Assembly (NCBI RefSeq): GCF_900148835.1
Contig: NZ_FRYK01000001.1
Coordinates: forward strand, 248,001-312,000
Direction: 5' to 3'
DNA from: Flavobacterium cucumis
Lineage (GTDB): Bacteria; Bacteroidota; Bacteroidia; Flavobacteriales; Flavobacteriaceae
DNA length: 64,000 nucleotides
Positions 1 through 10,524 of this stretch are shown here, piece by piece. The stretch's first letter is position 1. Each line of letters opens with the position of its first letter. Under the pieces are notes generated by a model. That model was given only the letters and a program-made list of their open reading frames with translations. It searched no databases and had not been told where the DNA came from. The position numbers and the translations under genes were made by a program.

Positions 1-1
1 C

Positions 2-340
2 ACTTTAGAATTACAAGATATCATTCAAAATCAAACAAATTTGAACCTTGTTACACAAGGAGGTGATTTATTATATGAAGGGGAAATTGTCGATTATCGA
101 ATTAGTCCAATGACAGCTACAGCCGATCAAAGGGCTGCTCAAAACCGATTGACGATATCTGTAATGGTTCGATTTAGCAATAGAAATAAAGAGGACGATA
201 ATTTTGAAAAGCGATTCTCTTTCTTTTATGATTTCGATGCCAACCAGCAATTAGTAGGCTCGCAATTAACAACCGCATTAGATGTTATTTTTGAGCGCAT
301 TACACAAGATGTCTTTAATGAATCTTTAGCTAAATGGTAA
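2..340 (+). CDS. lptE: LptE-family LPS assembly lipoprotein, 3' part only
   Basis: The reading frame is open from the left edge, so the N-terminus with the signal peptide and lipobox lies outside the window. About 112 C-terminal residues remain. The pattern of a short polar protein with GGDLLYEGEIVDYRISP and a late FERITQDVFNESLAKW tail fits the Bacteroidota LptE family, the outer-membrane lipoprotein that plugs LptD and helps place LPS in the outer leaflet. It is followed 15 bp later by the next gene on the same strand. The family call is from recognition of sequence and of the conserved order lptE, TPR-like gene, secG, groES, groL in flavobacteria. Confidence is moderate because the diagnostic N-terminus is missing. 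Confidence 0.72.
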   Translation, partial: TLELQDIIQNQTNLNLVTQGGDLLYEGEIVDYRISPMTATADQRAAQNRLTISVMVRFSNRNKEDDNFEKRFSFFYDFDANQQLVGSQLTTALDVIFERITQDVFNESLAKW

Positions 341-355
341 TTAATTTGTAAAATT

Positions 356-1162
356 TTGAATAAATCCGATTTAACATATCTTTTAAATAAACCCGAAACT
401 ATAAACGAAAAGCAAACTATTGCTTTAGAACACTTAGTTTTACAGTTTCCCTATTTTCAAGCGGTACGTGCTTTACATTTAAAAGGTTTGTACAATCAAG
501 AAAGTTTTAGGTACAACTACGAATTAAAAAAAACAGCAGCTTACACCACAGACCGATCTATTTTATTTGAATTTATTACATCGGATAATTTCACAGCTAT
601 CCAACAAGAAAAGATCGATGCAATTCAAAAATCAATTCTAGATATTGAAGTGCATGACCTAAATGAAGTTACTGTAACACTTGAAATTGAAGAAATAAAC
701 ACTGATATTGAAACTTCAGAAGAAGAAACAATTGGTGAAAGTTCAGAAGAAAAATTGGAAATAGGCAAACCTTTACCTTTTACTCCTGCAGAAAGACATT
801 CGTTTCAGGAATGGCTACAATTAACAAAAATTTCACCTATAGTGCGTGTAAAAGAGGAAATAAAAGCTCAAATTGACACCGAAAAGGAAAAAAAAATAGC
901 TATTATTGATAAATTTATTGAAGCCAATCCTAAAATTGCACCCATAAAAGAAAACATCAAAACTCCTATAAACATTAGTAAAAGCGTTGAAGAACCAACA
1001 CACCTAATGACGGAAACTTTAGCAAAAGTATATCTGGAACAAAAAAAATACACAAAAGCGATACAAGCATATGAAATATTAATTTTGAAATATCCAGAAA
1101 AAAGTAGTTTCTTTGCAAACCGAATAAATGAAATCAAAAATTTACAACAAAATAATAATTAA
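356..1162 (+). CDS. TPR-like conserved flavobacterial protein
   Basis: This 268-residue protein has no signal peptide and probably acts in the cytoplasm. The N-terminal half (about 1-85) is helical and aromatic-rich; residues 100-140 are very acidic (Glu-rich). The last 45 residues (TLAKVYLEQKKYTKAIQAYE) form a clear tetratricopeptide-like helical hairpin, which usually binds another protein. The start is a TTG at 356, chosen because the protein begins MNKSDLTYLLNKPE directly after the upstream stop and no ATG is available before well-conserved sequence. The stop is 2 bp before secG, so the two are surely co-transcribed. No catalytic motif is visible and the function is unknown. Confidence 0.75.
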   Translation: MNKSDLTYLLNKPETINEKQTIALEHLVLQFPYFQAVRALHLKGLYNQESFRYNYELKKTAAYTTDRSILFEFITSDNFTAIQQEKIDAIQKSILDIEVHDLNEVTVTLEIEEINTDIETSEEETIGESSEEKLEIGKPLPFTPAERHSFQEWLQLTKISPIVRVKEEIKAQIDTEKEKKIAIIDKFIEANPKIAPIKENIKTPINISKSVEEPTHLMTETLAKVYLEQKKYTKAIQAYEILILKYPEKSSFFANRINEIKNLQQNNN

Positions 1163-1164
1163 TT

Positions 1165-1527
1165 ATGGGATTCACAGGTTTTTTAATTGCGATAACAATT
1201 GTTTGTTTTTTATTAATTTTAGCTATTATGGTTCAAAACCCTAAAGGTGGAGGTTTATCTTCTTCATTTGGTGGTTCTCAACAATTAGGAGGCGTTCAAA
1301 AAACAACAGACTTTTTAGATAAAAGCACTTGGACTTTAGGAGGAATTTTAATTGCTTTAATCTTACTATCTAGTTTAAGTTTTAATGGTGCTACCTCTGG
1401 CTCTAAAGTATTAGGTGATGACGAGACTGTAATCCCTACAACTACAGTTCCTTCTACTCCAGAAGCTACACAACAAGCTGCTCCTGCTGCTACACCAGCA
1501 CCAGTTGCAACAGATTCTACAAAATAA
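1165..1527 (+). CDS. secG: Preprotein translocase subunit SecG
   Basis: SecG is the small integral-membrane subunit of the SecYEG channel that helps SecA-driven protein export across the inner membrane. The 120-residue sequence has two membrane segments (about 3-22 and 53-73) separated by the SecG loop with QNPKGGGLSSSFGG, the family signature. A low-complexity Thr/Pro/Ala tail follows (about 85-120), a common extension in Bacteroidota. The gene starts 2 bp after the TPR-like gene and is followed by a strong intrinsic terminator at 1545-1578, so it is the last gene of the lptE operon. Confidence 0.95.
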   Translation: MGFTGFLIAITIVCFLLILAIMVQNPKGGGLSSSFGGSQQLGGVQKTTDFLDKSTWTLGGILIALILLSSLSFNGATSGSKVLGDDETVIPTTTVPSTPEATQQAAPAATPAPVATDSTK

Positions 1528-1544
1528 GAATTGATAAAACATAT

Positions 1545-1578
1545 AAAATGCCAGCATGTCAGTGCTGGCATTTTTTTT
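1545..1578 (+). terminator. Intrinsic terminator after secG
   Basis: ATGCCAGCA (1548-1556) and TGCTGGCAT (1563-1571) form a perfect 9-bp stem with a 6-base loop, followed by eight T. It separates the lptE-secG operon from groES. Confidence 0.9.
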
Positions 1579-1665
1579 AACGAAAAATTGTCAGAAAATC
1601 GCTTTGGCATAATTTCTGAAATAATGCAAGCAACAAATTAATAACATTATTAAAATATAAAAACT

Positions 1666-1941
1666 ATGTCATTAAACATTAAACCAATTTCAGATCGAGT
1701 AGTTATTGAGCCGTTAGCAGCTGAAACTACAACCGCTTCAGGAATTATTATTCCAGACACTGCAAAAGAAAAACCTCAAAAAGGAACTGTGGTAGCCGTA
1801 GGAAATGGTAAAAAAGATCATACCATGACTGTTAAAGTTGGCGATATAGTTCTTTATGGGAAATACTCTGGAACAGAGTTCAAATACGAGGGTAAAGATT
1901 ACCTAATCATGCGTGAAGATGAAATTTACGCAATTCTTTAA
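1666..1941 (+). CDS. groES: Co-chaperonin GroES
   Basis: GroES is the heptameric lid of the GroEL folding chamber in the cytoplasm. The protein is 91 residues, normal for the family. It starts [16 protein letters not shown] and shows the mobile-loop region [21 protein letters not shown] (about 20-40) that contacts GroEL, and the closing [23 protein letters not shown]. The gene lies 59 bp before groL and behind the secG terminator, so the pair should be an independent transcription unit. The leader (1579-1665) lacks a TAnnTTTG box but contains TTGGCA at 1604-1609; see findings. Confidence 0.97.
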   Translation: MSLNIKPISDRVVIEPLAAETTTASGIIIPDTAKEKPQKGTVVAVGNGKKDHTMTVKVGDIVLYGKYSGTEFKYEGKDYLIMREDEIYAIL

Positions 1942-1988
1942 TTAAAAAATTAAACTACAACTTTTAACATTCAAACGTTAAACATTAA

Positions 1989-3626
<1,638 letters not shown>

Positions 3627-3650
3627 TTCAAAGTTGAAAGTACGAAATAT

Positions 3651-3690
3651 AAAAACCCCGATTTTGAAAATTTTTCAAATCGGGGTTTTG
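3651..3690. terminator. Bidirectional terminator between groL and the DUF2490 gene
   Basis: AAAACCCCGATTT and AAATCGGGGTTTT form a long GC-cored hairpin flanked by A-rich and T-rich runs on both sides. It lies between two convergent genes (groL ends at 3626, the DUF2490 stop is at 3693) and can serve both. Confidence 0.88.
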
Positions 3691-3692
3691 TT

Positions 3693-4454
3693 TTATTTGC
3701 TCCAATCGAAATTGGTTACATAAGTTAAACGAACTGTGGGATTACTTTCTTGAAATGTATTGGTATAATTCCAAATATTTTGATGAATATAACTCAATTG
3801 AATTTGATGATTTTTATCGAAATTATAACCAACTCCACCTATTAATCGATTTTGATTTAAAAATGTTTTTCCAGCGTTAGAACCTAAATTCATAAAAACC
3901 TCATCGCCAAACAAAGCAAACAACTGGGTTGCGTCTTCTTTTTTAATCAAAGGATAATTGAACAATAACATATATCGCATTCGATTTCTATAATCGTATT
4001 GATCAATTTCTAAATCGCCATTCGATTGCGCTTTTGCTATTCCAACATATCGAAATTCATCTCGTAATCGGTGAGTAATTTTTAATAGTCCCCTATTATG
4101 AACAAACGTTCCTTGAATCCAAAAATGATTTTCGGGAATACTAATTTTATTCATCGCCGGATTTCCGTAGGAATACGTATTATAATGACTAAATCCAACA
4201 CTTCCCAAAAACCTTTTATTAAATTGGTAATCTACTGATGGACGAATAAAATACTGTTGTTTTTCTGAAAATCCGTTCGCATATCGCATCGTAGCTTCAA
4301 ATGACAAAGAGAATTTTTCCGTAATCCTATTCTTTCCAAAATAGTGCAACCAAATATCATTGTTACTTTCTTTTACTTGTGCGAAACTAATACTCACAAC
4401 AAAAAAGCTCGCTATCCCAACTAAGAATAGCAAGCGTATTTTTATAGGTTTCAT
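3693..4454 (-). CDS. DUF2490 outer-membrane beta-barrel protein
   Basis: The 253-residue protein has a clear signal peptide (about 1-25, ending VVSISFAQ). The rest alternates aromatic and polar residues and has repeated strand-turn patterns such as YFIRPSVDYQFNKRFLGSVGFSHYN, ending in YVTNFDWSK, which fits a small outer-membrane beta-barrel of the DUF2490 family. The molecular role is not known. It is the last gene of the dab-SulP operon, 3 bp after the SulP stop, so a role at the outer membrane in the same import process is a reasonable inference but is not shown by the sequence. Confidence 0.8.
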   Translation of the reverse strand: MKPIKIRLLFLVGIASFFVVSISFAQVKESNNDIWLHYFGKNRITEKFSLSFEATMRYANGFSEKQQYFIRPSVDYQFNKRFLGSVGFSHYNTYSYGNPAMNKISIPENHFWIQGTFVHNRGLLKITHRLRDEFRYVGIAKAQSNGDLEIDQYDYRNRMRYMLLFNYPLIKKEDATQLFALFGDEVFMNLGSNAGKTFLNQNRLIGGVGYNFDKNHQIQLSYIHQNIWNYTNTFQESNPTVRLTYVTNFDWSK

Positions 4455-4457
4455 TAT

Positions 4458-6068
4458 TTATTGTACAATTAAATTTTTTCTAGAGGCTTTTGGATGCGAA
4501 GATAAGGCTTTATGATTTTCCAAACCAATAATTGTAACCGTTCCCCCGTCTTCATGAGCTTCATAATCATGTTTAAAATACTCTAAATTTTCCATTACAG
4601 AATGGTCAACCAACTTAGTTTTTTTCAAACAAATACACACTTGGTACCCCGGTGGAATTTCTTCTAACTTTCTTTTAATCCCCAAATAATTAGAGAAAAT
4701 AGCGGCCTTACTTATTTCAACTCTATATTCGTTATTTACAAAGGAAACTACTGTTGGCGCTTTAAAAAACGAAGAAATTGGTGTTCCATTTACCACATGA
4801 ATAATCATTTTTACTAACATTCCCGCAAAAATCCCCAATAATAAGTCTTCGAATAAAGTGACCAAAACCGTAATCGTGAAAATAAATAATTGCTCTTTTC
4901 CAATGTGCAACATGTGAATAAATTCTTTTGGATGCGCTAATTTTATTCCTACACTAATCAACATGGCTGCAAGTGCTGCATTTGGAATCATCTCTAATAA
5001 AGGTGCTGCTAACAATACAAAAACCAAGATGAAAAATCCGTGAAAGAAGTTAGCCCAACGCGTTTTTGCTCCGTTATTTACATTTGATGAAGAACGAGCA
5101 ACTTCAGAAATCATTGGTAAACCACCTAAAATTGCTGCTAATGTGTTTCCAATTCCTACTGCGATTAAATCTTTATTTGTGTTGGATTTTCTTTTGAAAG
5201 GATCTAATAAATCGATGGCTTTTACAGTTAACAAAGATTCTAAAGTACCAACCAAGGCAAACATAATTACATATTTAATAAATAGTCCCGTTTGACTAAT
5301 TCCTGAAAAATCGACATTCCAATTGATATTATCTACTAAATTTCCAATTTTCACTAAAGCATAAGGCGGTTCTGTATGTGCAAAATCCATAAATAATTCA
5401 CATGGAATAGCAAATAACAATACCACCAAAGGAGCTGGTATCATTTTGATCGATTTGTTTTTGATATATGGCCAACCCAACATAATTGCCAAACTCACTA
5501 CTCCAATAATCGAAGCTTTTGCATCTAAATTGATGATGAATTTCGGAATATTTAAAAGCAATTCTATCGGTCCCATTCCTTTAGCTAAAGCTGGATTATC
5601 ATTCAATAAAACTGGAATTTGTTTGGCAATAATGATAATTCCAATAGCAGCTAACATTCCGTGAATAGTAGAAAGCGGAAAGAAATCGGCTAATTTTCCT
5701 AATTTCAAAACTCCGAAAAGAATTTGAATTACTCCTGCAACAACCATTGCTCCAAGCGCTAATTTCCAACCTAGTTCGTTATTTCCTTGACCAAATTCGG
5801 CAACAGCTCCAGCAACAATTACGATTAAACCAGCTGCTGGACCTTTAATCGTTAATCGAGAACCCATGAAAAATGAAACTACTAAACCTCCAATAATAGC
5901 CGTGATTAATCCCATAATTGGTGGGAAATCAGAAGCTTTTGCGATTCCTAAACTTAATGGCAATGCCAATAAAAACACGATGAAACCTGAAATAGCATCG
6001 GTTTTGAAATTCTCTTTTAAGCCTGCTAATCCATCAGCAGGTATATATTTTTTTATTTTTGTGTTCAT
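4458..6068 (-). CDS. SulP family inorganic anion transporter
   Basis: SulP (SLC26-like) proteins carry bicarbonate, sulfate or other anions across the inner membrane. The 536-residue protein has the family start (LKENFKTDAISGFIVFLLALPLSLGIAKASDFPP), about 10-14 hydrophobic segments through residue 420, and a C-terminal STAS domain (about 435-520). Residues GSRLTIKGPAAGLI correspond to the conserved substrate-site helix. It starts 15 bp after dabB and is followed 3 bp later by the DUF2490 gene. Placement directly behind dabAB suggests bicarbonate, or Na+/bicarbonate in the manner of BicA, as the likely substrate, but sulfate cannot be excluded from sequence alone. Confidence 0.9.
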   Translation of the reverse strand: MNTKIKKYIPADGLAGLKENFKTDAISGFIVFLLALPLSLGIAKASDFPPIMGLITAIIGGLVVSFFMGSRLTIKGPAAGLIVIVAGAVAEFGQGNNELGWKLALGAMVVAGVIQILFGVLKLGKLADFFPLSTIHGMLAAIGIIIIAKQIPVLLNDNPALAKGMGPIELLLNIPKFIINLDAKASIIGVVSLAIMLGWPYIKNKSIKMIPAPLVVLLFAIPCELFMDFAHTEPPYALVKIGNLVDNINWNVDFSGISQTGLFIKYVIMFALVGTLESLLTVKAIDLLDPFKRKSNTNKDLIAVGIGNTLAAILGGLPMISEVARSSSNVNNGAKTRWANFFHGFFILVFVLLAAPLLEMIPNAALAAMLISVGIKLAHPKEFIHMLHIGKEQLFIFTITVLVTLFEDLLLGIFAGMLVKMIIHVVNGTPISSFFKAPTVVSFVNNEYRVEISKAAIFSNYLGIKRKLEEIPPGYQVCICLKKTKLVDHSVMENLEYFKHDYEAHEDGGTVTIIGLENHKALSSHPKASRKNLIVQ

Positions 6069-6083
6069 ATATTTTCGAATAAA

Positions 6084-7952
6084 TTAAGATGATTTGTAAG
6101 GCAACTCATGATACGTTTTAACATGAGGCCCTAAGAAAAGACGAGCATAAATTCGGATTCCGGCAATACCTGAAACCACAAAACTAGATGCTACAAAAAA
6201 GGCTAAGAAAAGTTGATTGCTATCGATATGACTGAAAATCAAATCTTCTCCGATGAAAGTTGTTGTAATTGGAAAACCCGTAATTCCAAGGGTCGCTAAT
6301 AAGAAAAAGAAAGCAAACTTAGGATGTTCGTAAACATGTCCTAAATACTGACTAATCAGAATTTTTCTCTCTAATTTTTGCAGCTGTAATAAAGCTACAT
6401 AACCAATGATTCCCGCAACAATAATTCCAGCTAGATAATAGGCAATTTCACTTACACTTACTTTGTCATTAAACACAATGGCTAAAGCAATCCAAAAATG
6501 ATTCATTATAATTAAAATCCATGCTAAAAACGGACTTCTTCGTTCTGAAAATGATTTAAAAACGAATACCAACCCAATGAAAGCGAAAACTTCGGGTAAA
6601 ACCAAAATAAGTTGTTGTGGTAAATCTACTTTGAATTTATAGGTTATGAATCCCGTTAAATATAGTGGAATAAAAAAGAAATAAATTCTCTTGATATTCA
6701 AAAAATCTAACGATTTACCTATGACTTTCAATGGTTTCCATAATACCATATTTAGAAATCCTTCCAAATTGAATTCTTTCAGAGCTAAAATGTAAAGTGT
6801 GTATTCTATTTTCTTTGGATACGAATCTTCGATTGCTTTTTCTCGTGGTTTGAAATTGTAAAACTGGTCGCGAATCAAATAACTCACCACTGAAGGAGAA
6901 ACTAATAATTGATACGTTCTCAAAAATGCATTTCCGGCAAAGTGAATTAATGCTAATGTTTCAAAACCTAACGCAATTTCAATGAATATAATTCCAATTT
7001 GAGAAATAGAACTATACGCTACTTGACTTTTTATAGACGATTGAACCCTCGCCATTAAAGTTGCCGCCAAACTTGTCGTTAATCCCATTAATCCGATAGC
7101 GATTCTTATGGTAGTTTGATGTTCCCAAAATGGAAATGTTCGCAACATTAAGAACACTCCCAAATGTACCGATAACGAACCATAGAAAATAGCACTCGAA
7201 GGCGTTGGACCTTCCATAGCTCTAGGCAACCAAGACGAAAACGGAATCTGAGCCGATTTTGCAGCAGCAGCACATGCCAAACAAAGTGCGATGAATATTC
7301 CGATGATAGAATGATTTTGCAAATGCTCATTTACCAATTCGTAATTATTCAACTTCATGAAGGTAATATTTTCATGAAATAAATGGTGACTTGCCCACAT
7401 CGCTAATAACAATCCGACATCGCCAATTCTATAAATTGAAAATACTTTGAAAGCATTTTTAACGGGTAAATAACGTTCTCTATAAAATGCAATTAAAAGG
7501 AAAGATGAAATTCCAATGATTTCCCAACCAATGAATAAGGTTTCAAAATTTCCTGATAAAACAACTAAGTTATATCCGAAAAAGAAAAGCAAAACCGTAT
7601 TAAAAAAACGTTTGTATCCTTTTTCTCTATGTAAATAATAGCGACTATACGTAGTTATCATAGAAGTTAATAAAGCTCCAATGAATAAATAAACAGCAGA
7701 AATTTGATCAAAATAGAAATCGATAAAAAACTCATAATGAGCTGTTTTTAATATCGACAATTCTATTAAATTCAAATCTTTAGCACCGTCAATTATCCAA
7801 AAAATGATAAAAGTTACTAATCCAACTAATTGTAAAAAAACCGTTCCAAACGCTATCGATGAGATGGCCTTCTCTTTAGATTCAGGAAAAAACAAACTAA
7901 TTACAAAACCTAATAACGGTAATCCTATAAAATATTGCAACAACTCGTTCAT
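6084..7952 (-). CDS. dabB: DabB-like proton-conducting membrane subunit (NuoL/MrpA family)
   Basis: The 622-residue polytopic membrane protein belongs to the NADH-quinone oxidoreductase subunit L / Mrp antiporter family. It shows the family core with YSRYYLHREKGYKRFFNTVLLFFFGYNLVVLSGNFETLFIGWEIIGISSFLL-type sequence near residues 100-155 and the Lys/His-bearing helix AAAKSAQIPFSSWLPRAMEGPTPSSA near 230-255. No other complex I gene is nearby. Its start is 3 bp after the stop of the DUF2309 gene, which is the diagnostic pairing for DabB, the membrane half of the DAB inorganic carbon pump that is thought to couple cation flux to CO2 hydration by DabA. The call rests on both the family and this pairing. 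Confidence 0.88.
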   Translation of the reverse strand: MNELLQYFIGLPLLGFVISLFFPESKEKAISSIAFGTVFLQLVGLVTFIIFWIIDGAKDLNLIELSILKTAHYEFFIDFYFDQISAVYLFIGALLTSMITTYSRYYLHREKGYKRFFNTVLLFFFGYNLVVLSGNFETLFIGWEIIGISSFLLIAFYRERYLPVKNAFKVFSIYRIGDVGLLLAMWASHHLFHENITFMKLNNYELVNEHLQNHSIIGIFIALCLACAAAAKSAQIPFSSWLPRAMEGPTPSSAIFYGSLSVHLGVFLMLRTFPFWEHQTTIRIAIGLMGLTTSLAATLMARVQSSIKSQVAYSSISQIGIIFIEIALGFETLALIHFAGNAFLRTYQLLVSPSVVSYLIRDQFYNFKPREKAIEDSYPKKIEYTLYILALKEFNLEGFLNMVLWKPLKVIGKSLDFLNIKRIYFFFIPLYLTGFITYKFKVDLPQQLILVLPEVFAFIGLVFVFKSFSERRSPFLAWILIIMNHFWIALAIVFNDKVSVSEIAYYLAGIIVAGIIGYVALLQLQKLERKILISQYLGHVYEHPKFAFFFLLATLGITGFPITTTFIGEDLIFSHIDSNQLFLAFFVASSFVVSGIAGIRIYARLFLGPHVKTYHELPYKSS

Positions 7953-7955
7953 GAC

Positions 7956-10451
7956 TTAAAGGGTATTAGTAATTATTCCTACTGGAAGATTCTCTTTTGT
8001 GGTTGCAATCAATTGCATTTCATCTCTAATGAAATTTACAGCTTGAATAGGTTGATAGGAAACAAACTTTTCCTCTTCAAAAACAAAAAGCGCTTTAGTT
8101 TCAGGTTGAACCGCAACTAATTTTACCCAATCGTTCTTAAACCATTCGTAAGTAGCTGGATTTTTTGAAATAGCGTACATTACTTTTTCAGGGAAATGCT
8201 CTGCAATTACTAACAAACGAATTGGGTCATGCACTTCAATCATTTGACTTGGCAAACCTGGACGTAAATCGCCATCAATTCCGTTGGCAACTCCAATTAA
8301 TCCCATTACGTTATGAGGTAACTTAGAGCCCGCTCCTAATTTTTGATTGTCAACTCTTGAAAAATAGTATTCCAAATTAATTCCGCCACCTACTGGTGCA
8401 ACTGCACCTAAAATAATGGCTAAATAATCTCCTGTAGGATCTACTTCGTAGTCATACGAATTCAAAAAAGAGCGTCGGTCTAGAAACAATTGTTTTGATA
8501 AACTCCTTCTTCCAACAATACACATTGCATTCGTTGCATGATTTAATTCAGGACGAGGTTCAAATAAAGATAATGAACGACGTTTTACTTTTTCGTGAAC
8601 TTTTTCTAAAGTATCTGAAGTATCAATTGTATCAAATCGTCTTGAACGTTCTTTTGCGTTGTTATCTAAAGCTTTTGTAAATGTGATTCCATTTTGTTGG
8701 TGCAAAGCTTTATTATTTTCAGATAAAGTTTCCTCATCATAAAAAGCAATTTCATCACGAGTCGTATCATGTAAAGCCGGTAAAAATTGCGTTGAAGTTG
8801 GAATATCAATTCCTCTTTCTTTCAAAATAGCTCTCACTTCTGGATGATTAGCTGCAAACGAAGCAACTTTTGCGTTAACCGAACTTGGTCTACCACAACA
8901 AGCACCACAATCATAACCCGCATAATGCGTATTATTGATACTTGTTGCTCCGTGTCCAACCACATAAACTAATGGCGAAAAATTCGAAACTAATCCGATA
9001 CTTTTTAACAAACCTTCTACTCTATTCGCCATTTCTTCAACCGAAAAACCAATTTGCAAATCAGATTCTCTTTGATTGGCATCTTTGTTTTCGATGACCA
9101 ACTTCGATTTTTTATGCAAATGCTTAAATGAAGCTGTTGTAGCTGGCGACATCGAAGGTTTAAAAATATTCAAAAACAATTTGAGTGCTGATGAAAAACC
9201 TAACGTTTGACTAATTACCCAACCCAAAAACAACGAATGCGATTGTTTGTGATAGTGCAAATCTATAGCCTGTTTTTTCTTTCTGTGTTCCTCTTTGATT
9301 AAGAATTTTGGAGTAACAGGAGCTGGACATAATTTAGTATAAAATTTTCCATTTACTGGTTGATAGAAAAATTCGAAATTAAAGAAAGCTGCCGTTCCAT
9401 AAGTAGAAACATTTTTATCAATATGTTCAATATGTCTTCTGAACGAACATTCTCTATCGTCCATACAAAACATACCTTGAAAACTTGGTATTTGCTCCAA
9501 CTCTTCTTCTTTTACGTTTTGAACATTTGACAGTACAGAATCATAGAAATTCCACTCGAATGCTTGTTGCCAAAGCGATAAAACATCGAATAATTCGCTA
9601 TATGCTACTTTTTCAAAAAGTAAAAAATTGGTGTTCTCAACTTTAAATCCTAATGGAGCCCATATATTGTTGAACTTACTATCTAAAGTATCAATCTCAA
9701 GAAGTAATTCGAATTTTATTAATTCCTCTAACGTAATTTGTCTCGAATCTAATAAAGAACTCGGATTGTTTTCAATAGTCGCAATAATGCCGCTCCAACC
9801 TGGATGACCGAATTGTTGATCGAATAAATATTGTTCGAATAATTCTTCTTTACCAACAATTAATTCTAATAATTGTGTAATGGAAGCGTCTTCTTGTAAT
9901 AACTTTTTGGCTCTGTCAGAAGTAAAAATTCCTTTAAAAGTATTTCTTTCTAATTCTCTAATGGAAGCTAAAAATCCTTTATCATGGATAGGAAAATTCC
10001 AGATAGCAACCCCTTGATCCAAATAACTACACAATACACGAAACAACAAACCATGCGTTGATTTTTCAAGATTTATAGCGTAATATTTATTCCAATTAGA
10101 ACGTAAACTTCCAATTCTTGGAGAAATGGATTCGTCATAATTGGTTTTCAGTAATTTTTCTTTCCAGGCTTGAAGATTATCCAATCCTTTTTCTTTTATA
10201 ATGATAGCATCTAAAACAATTTCATTGATCTCGTTATTAGCAAATCGTTGTCTAAAATCAGTTATTGATAAATACGTTTTGTAACCAAAAATTGTAGATG
10301 CTTCATGCAATGCTTCGTGGAATTTTTTACTTTGAAAAGCATGCAAAGTATTGTGGTGCACAAAGTCTTTCAAGGGATTTTGAGCTGGTAAATAATGAGT
10401 TAAGTGATGAAGAACTTCGTGTTCGTCAAAACCAACGGTATTTGTTTTCAT
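7956..10451 (-). CDS. dabA: DabA-like DUF2309 zinc protein, inorganic carbon uptake
   Basis: The 831-residue soluble protein is a full-length DUF2309 (PF10070) member. DabA is a beta-carbonic-anhydrase-like zinc protein that, with DabB, converts CO2 to bicarbonate vectorially at the inner membrane. The four metal and active-site residues are visible with family spacing: Cys329 and Asp331 in FCMDDRECSFRRH, and His500 and Cys515 in VVGHGATSINNTHYAGYDCGACCG. The 15-residue spacing between His and the second Cys matches characterised DabA. It lies 3 bp before dabB and 73 bp after the stop of a small exported protein gene. An active pump is inferred from the intact ligands, not proven. Confidence 0.9.
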   Translation of the reverse strand: MKTNTVGFDEHEVLHHLTHYLPAQNPLKDFVHHNTLHAFQSKKFHEALHEASTIFGYKTYLSITDFRQRFANNEINEIVLDAIIIKEKGLDNLQAWKEKLLKTNYDESISPRIGSLRSNWNKYYAINLEKSTHGLLFRVLCSYLDQGVAIWNFPIHDKGFLASIRELERNTFKGIFTSDRAKKLLQEDASITQLLELIVGKEELFEQYLFDQQFGHPGWSGIIATIENNPSSLLDSRQITLEELIKFELLLEIDTLDSKFNNIWAPLGFKVENTNFLLFEKVAYSELFDVLSLWQQAFEWNFYDSVLSNVQNVKEEELEQIPSFQGMFCMDDRECSFRRHIEHIDKNVSTYGTAAFFNFEFFYQPVNGKFYTKLCPAPVTPKFLIKEEHRKKKQAIDLHYHKQSHSLFLGWVISQTLGFSSALKLFLNIFKPSMSPATTASFKHLHKKSKLVIENKDANQRESDLQIGFSVEEMANRVEGLLKSIGLVSNFSPLVYVVGHGATSINNTHYAGYDCGACCGRPSSVNAKVASFAANHPEVRAILKERGIDIPTSTQFLPALHDTTRDEIAFYDEETLSENNKALHQQNGITFTKALDNNAKERSRRFDTIDTSDTLEKVHEKVKRRSLSLFEPRPELNHATNAMCIVGRRSLSKQLFLDRRSFLNSYDYEVDPTGDYLAIILGAVAPVGGGINLEYYFSRVDNQKLGAGSKLPHNVMGLIGVANGIDGDLRPGLPSQMIEVHDPIRLLVIAEHFPEKVMYAISKNPATYEWFKNDWVKLVAVQPETKALFVFEEEKFVSYQPIQAVNFIRDEMQLIATTKENLPVGIITNTL

Positions 10452-10524
10452 TGCTTAATGAAATAAATTAATACACAGTGAACATTCACAATCAAACAAA
10501 TGATGTAAAAAAAGTAAAGGTGTA

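Noticed and set aside
868-1137. Long open frame on the minus strand opposite the TPR-like gene
   Set aside because: It is antisense to a better coding frame, Phe/Ser/Ile-rich with no domain, and has no promoter or start context; shadow frame.
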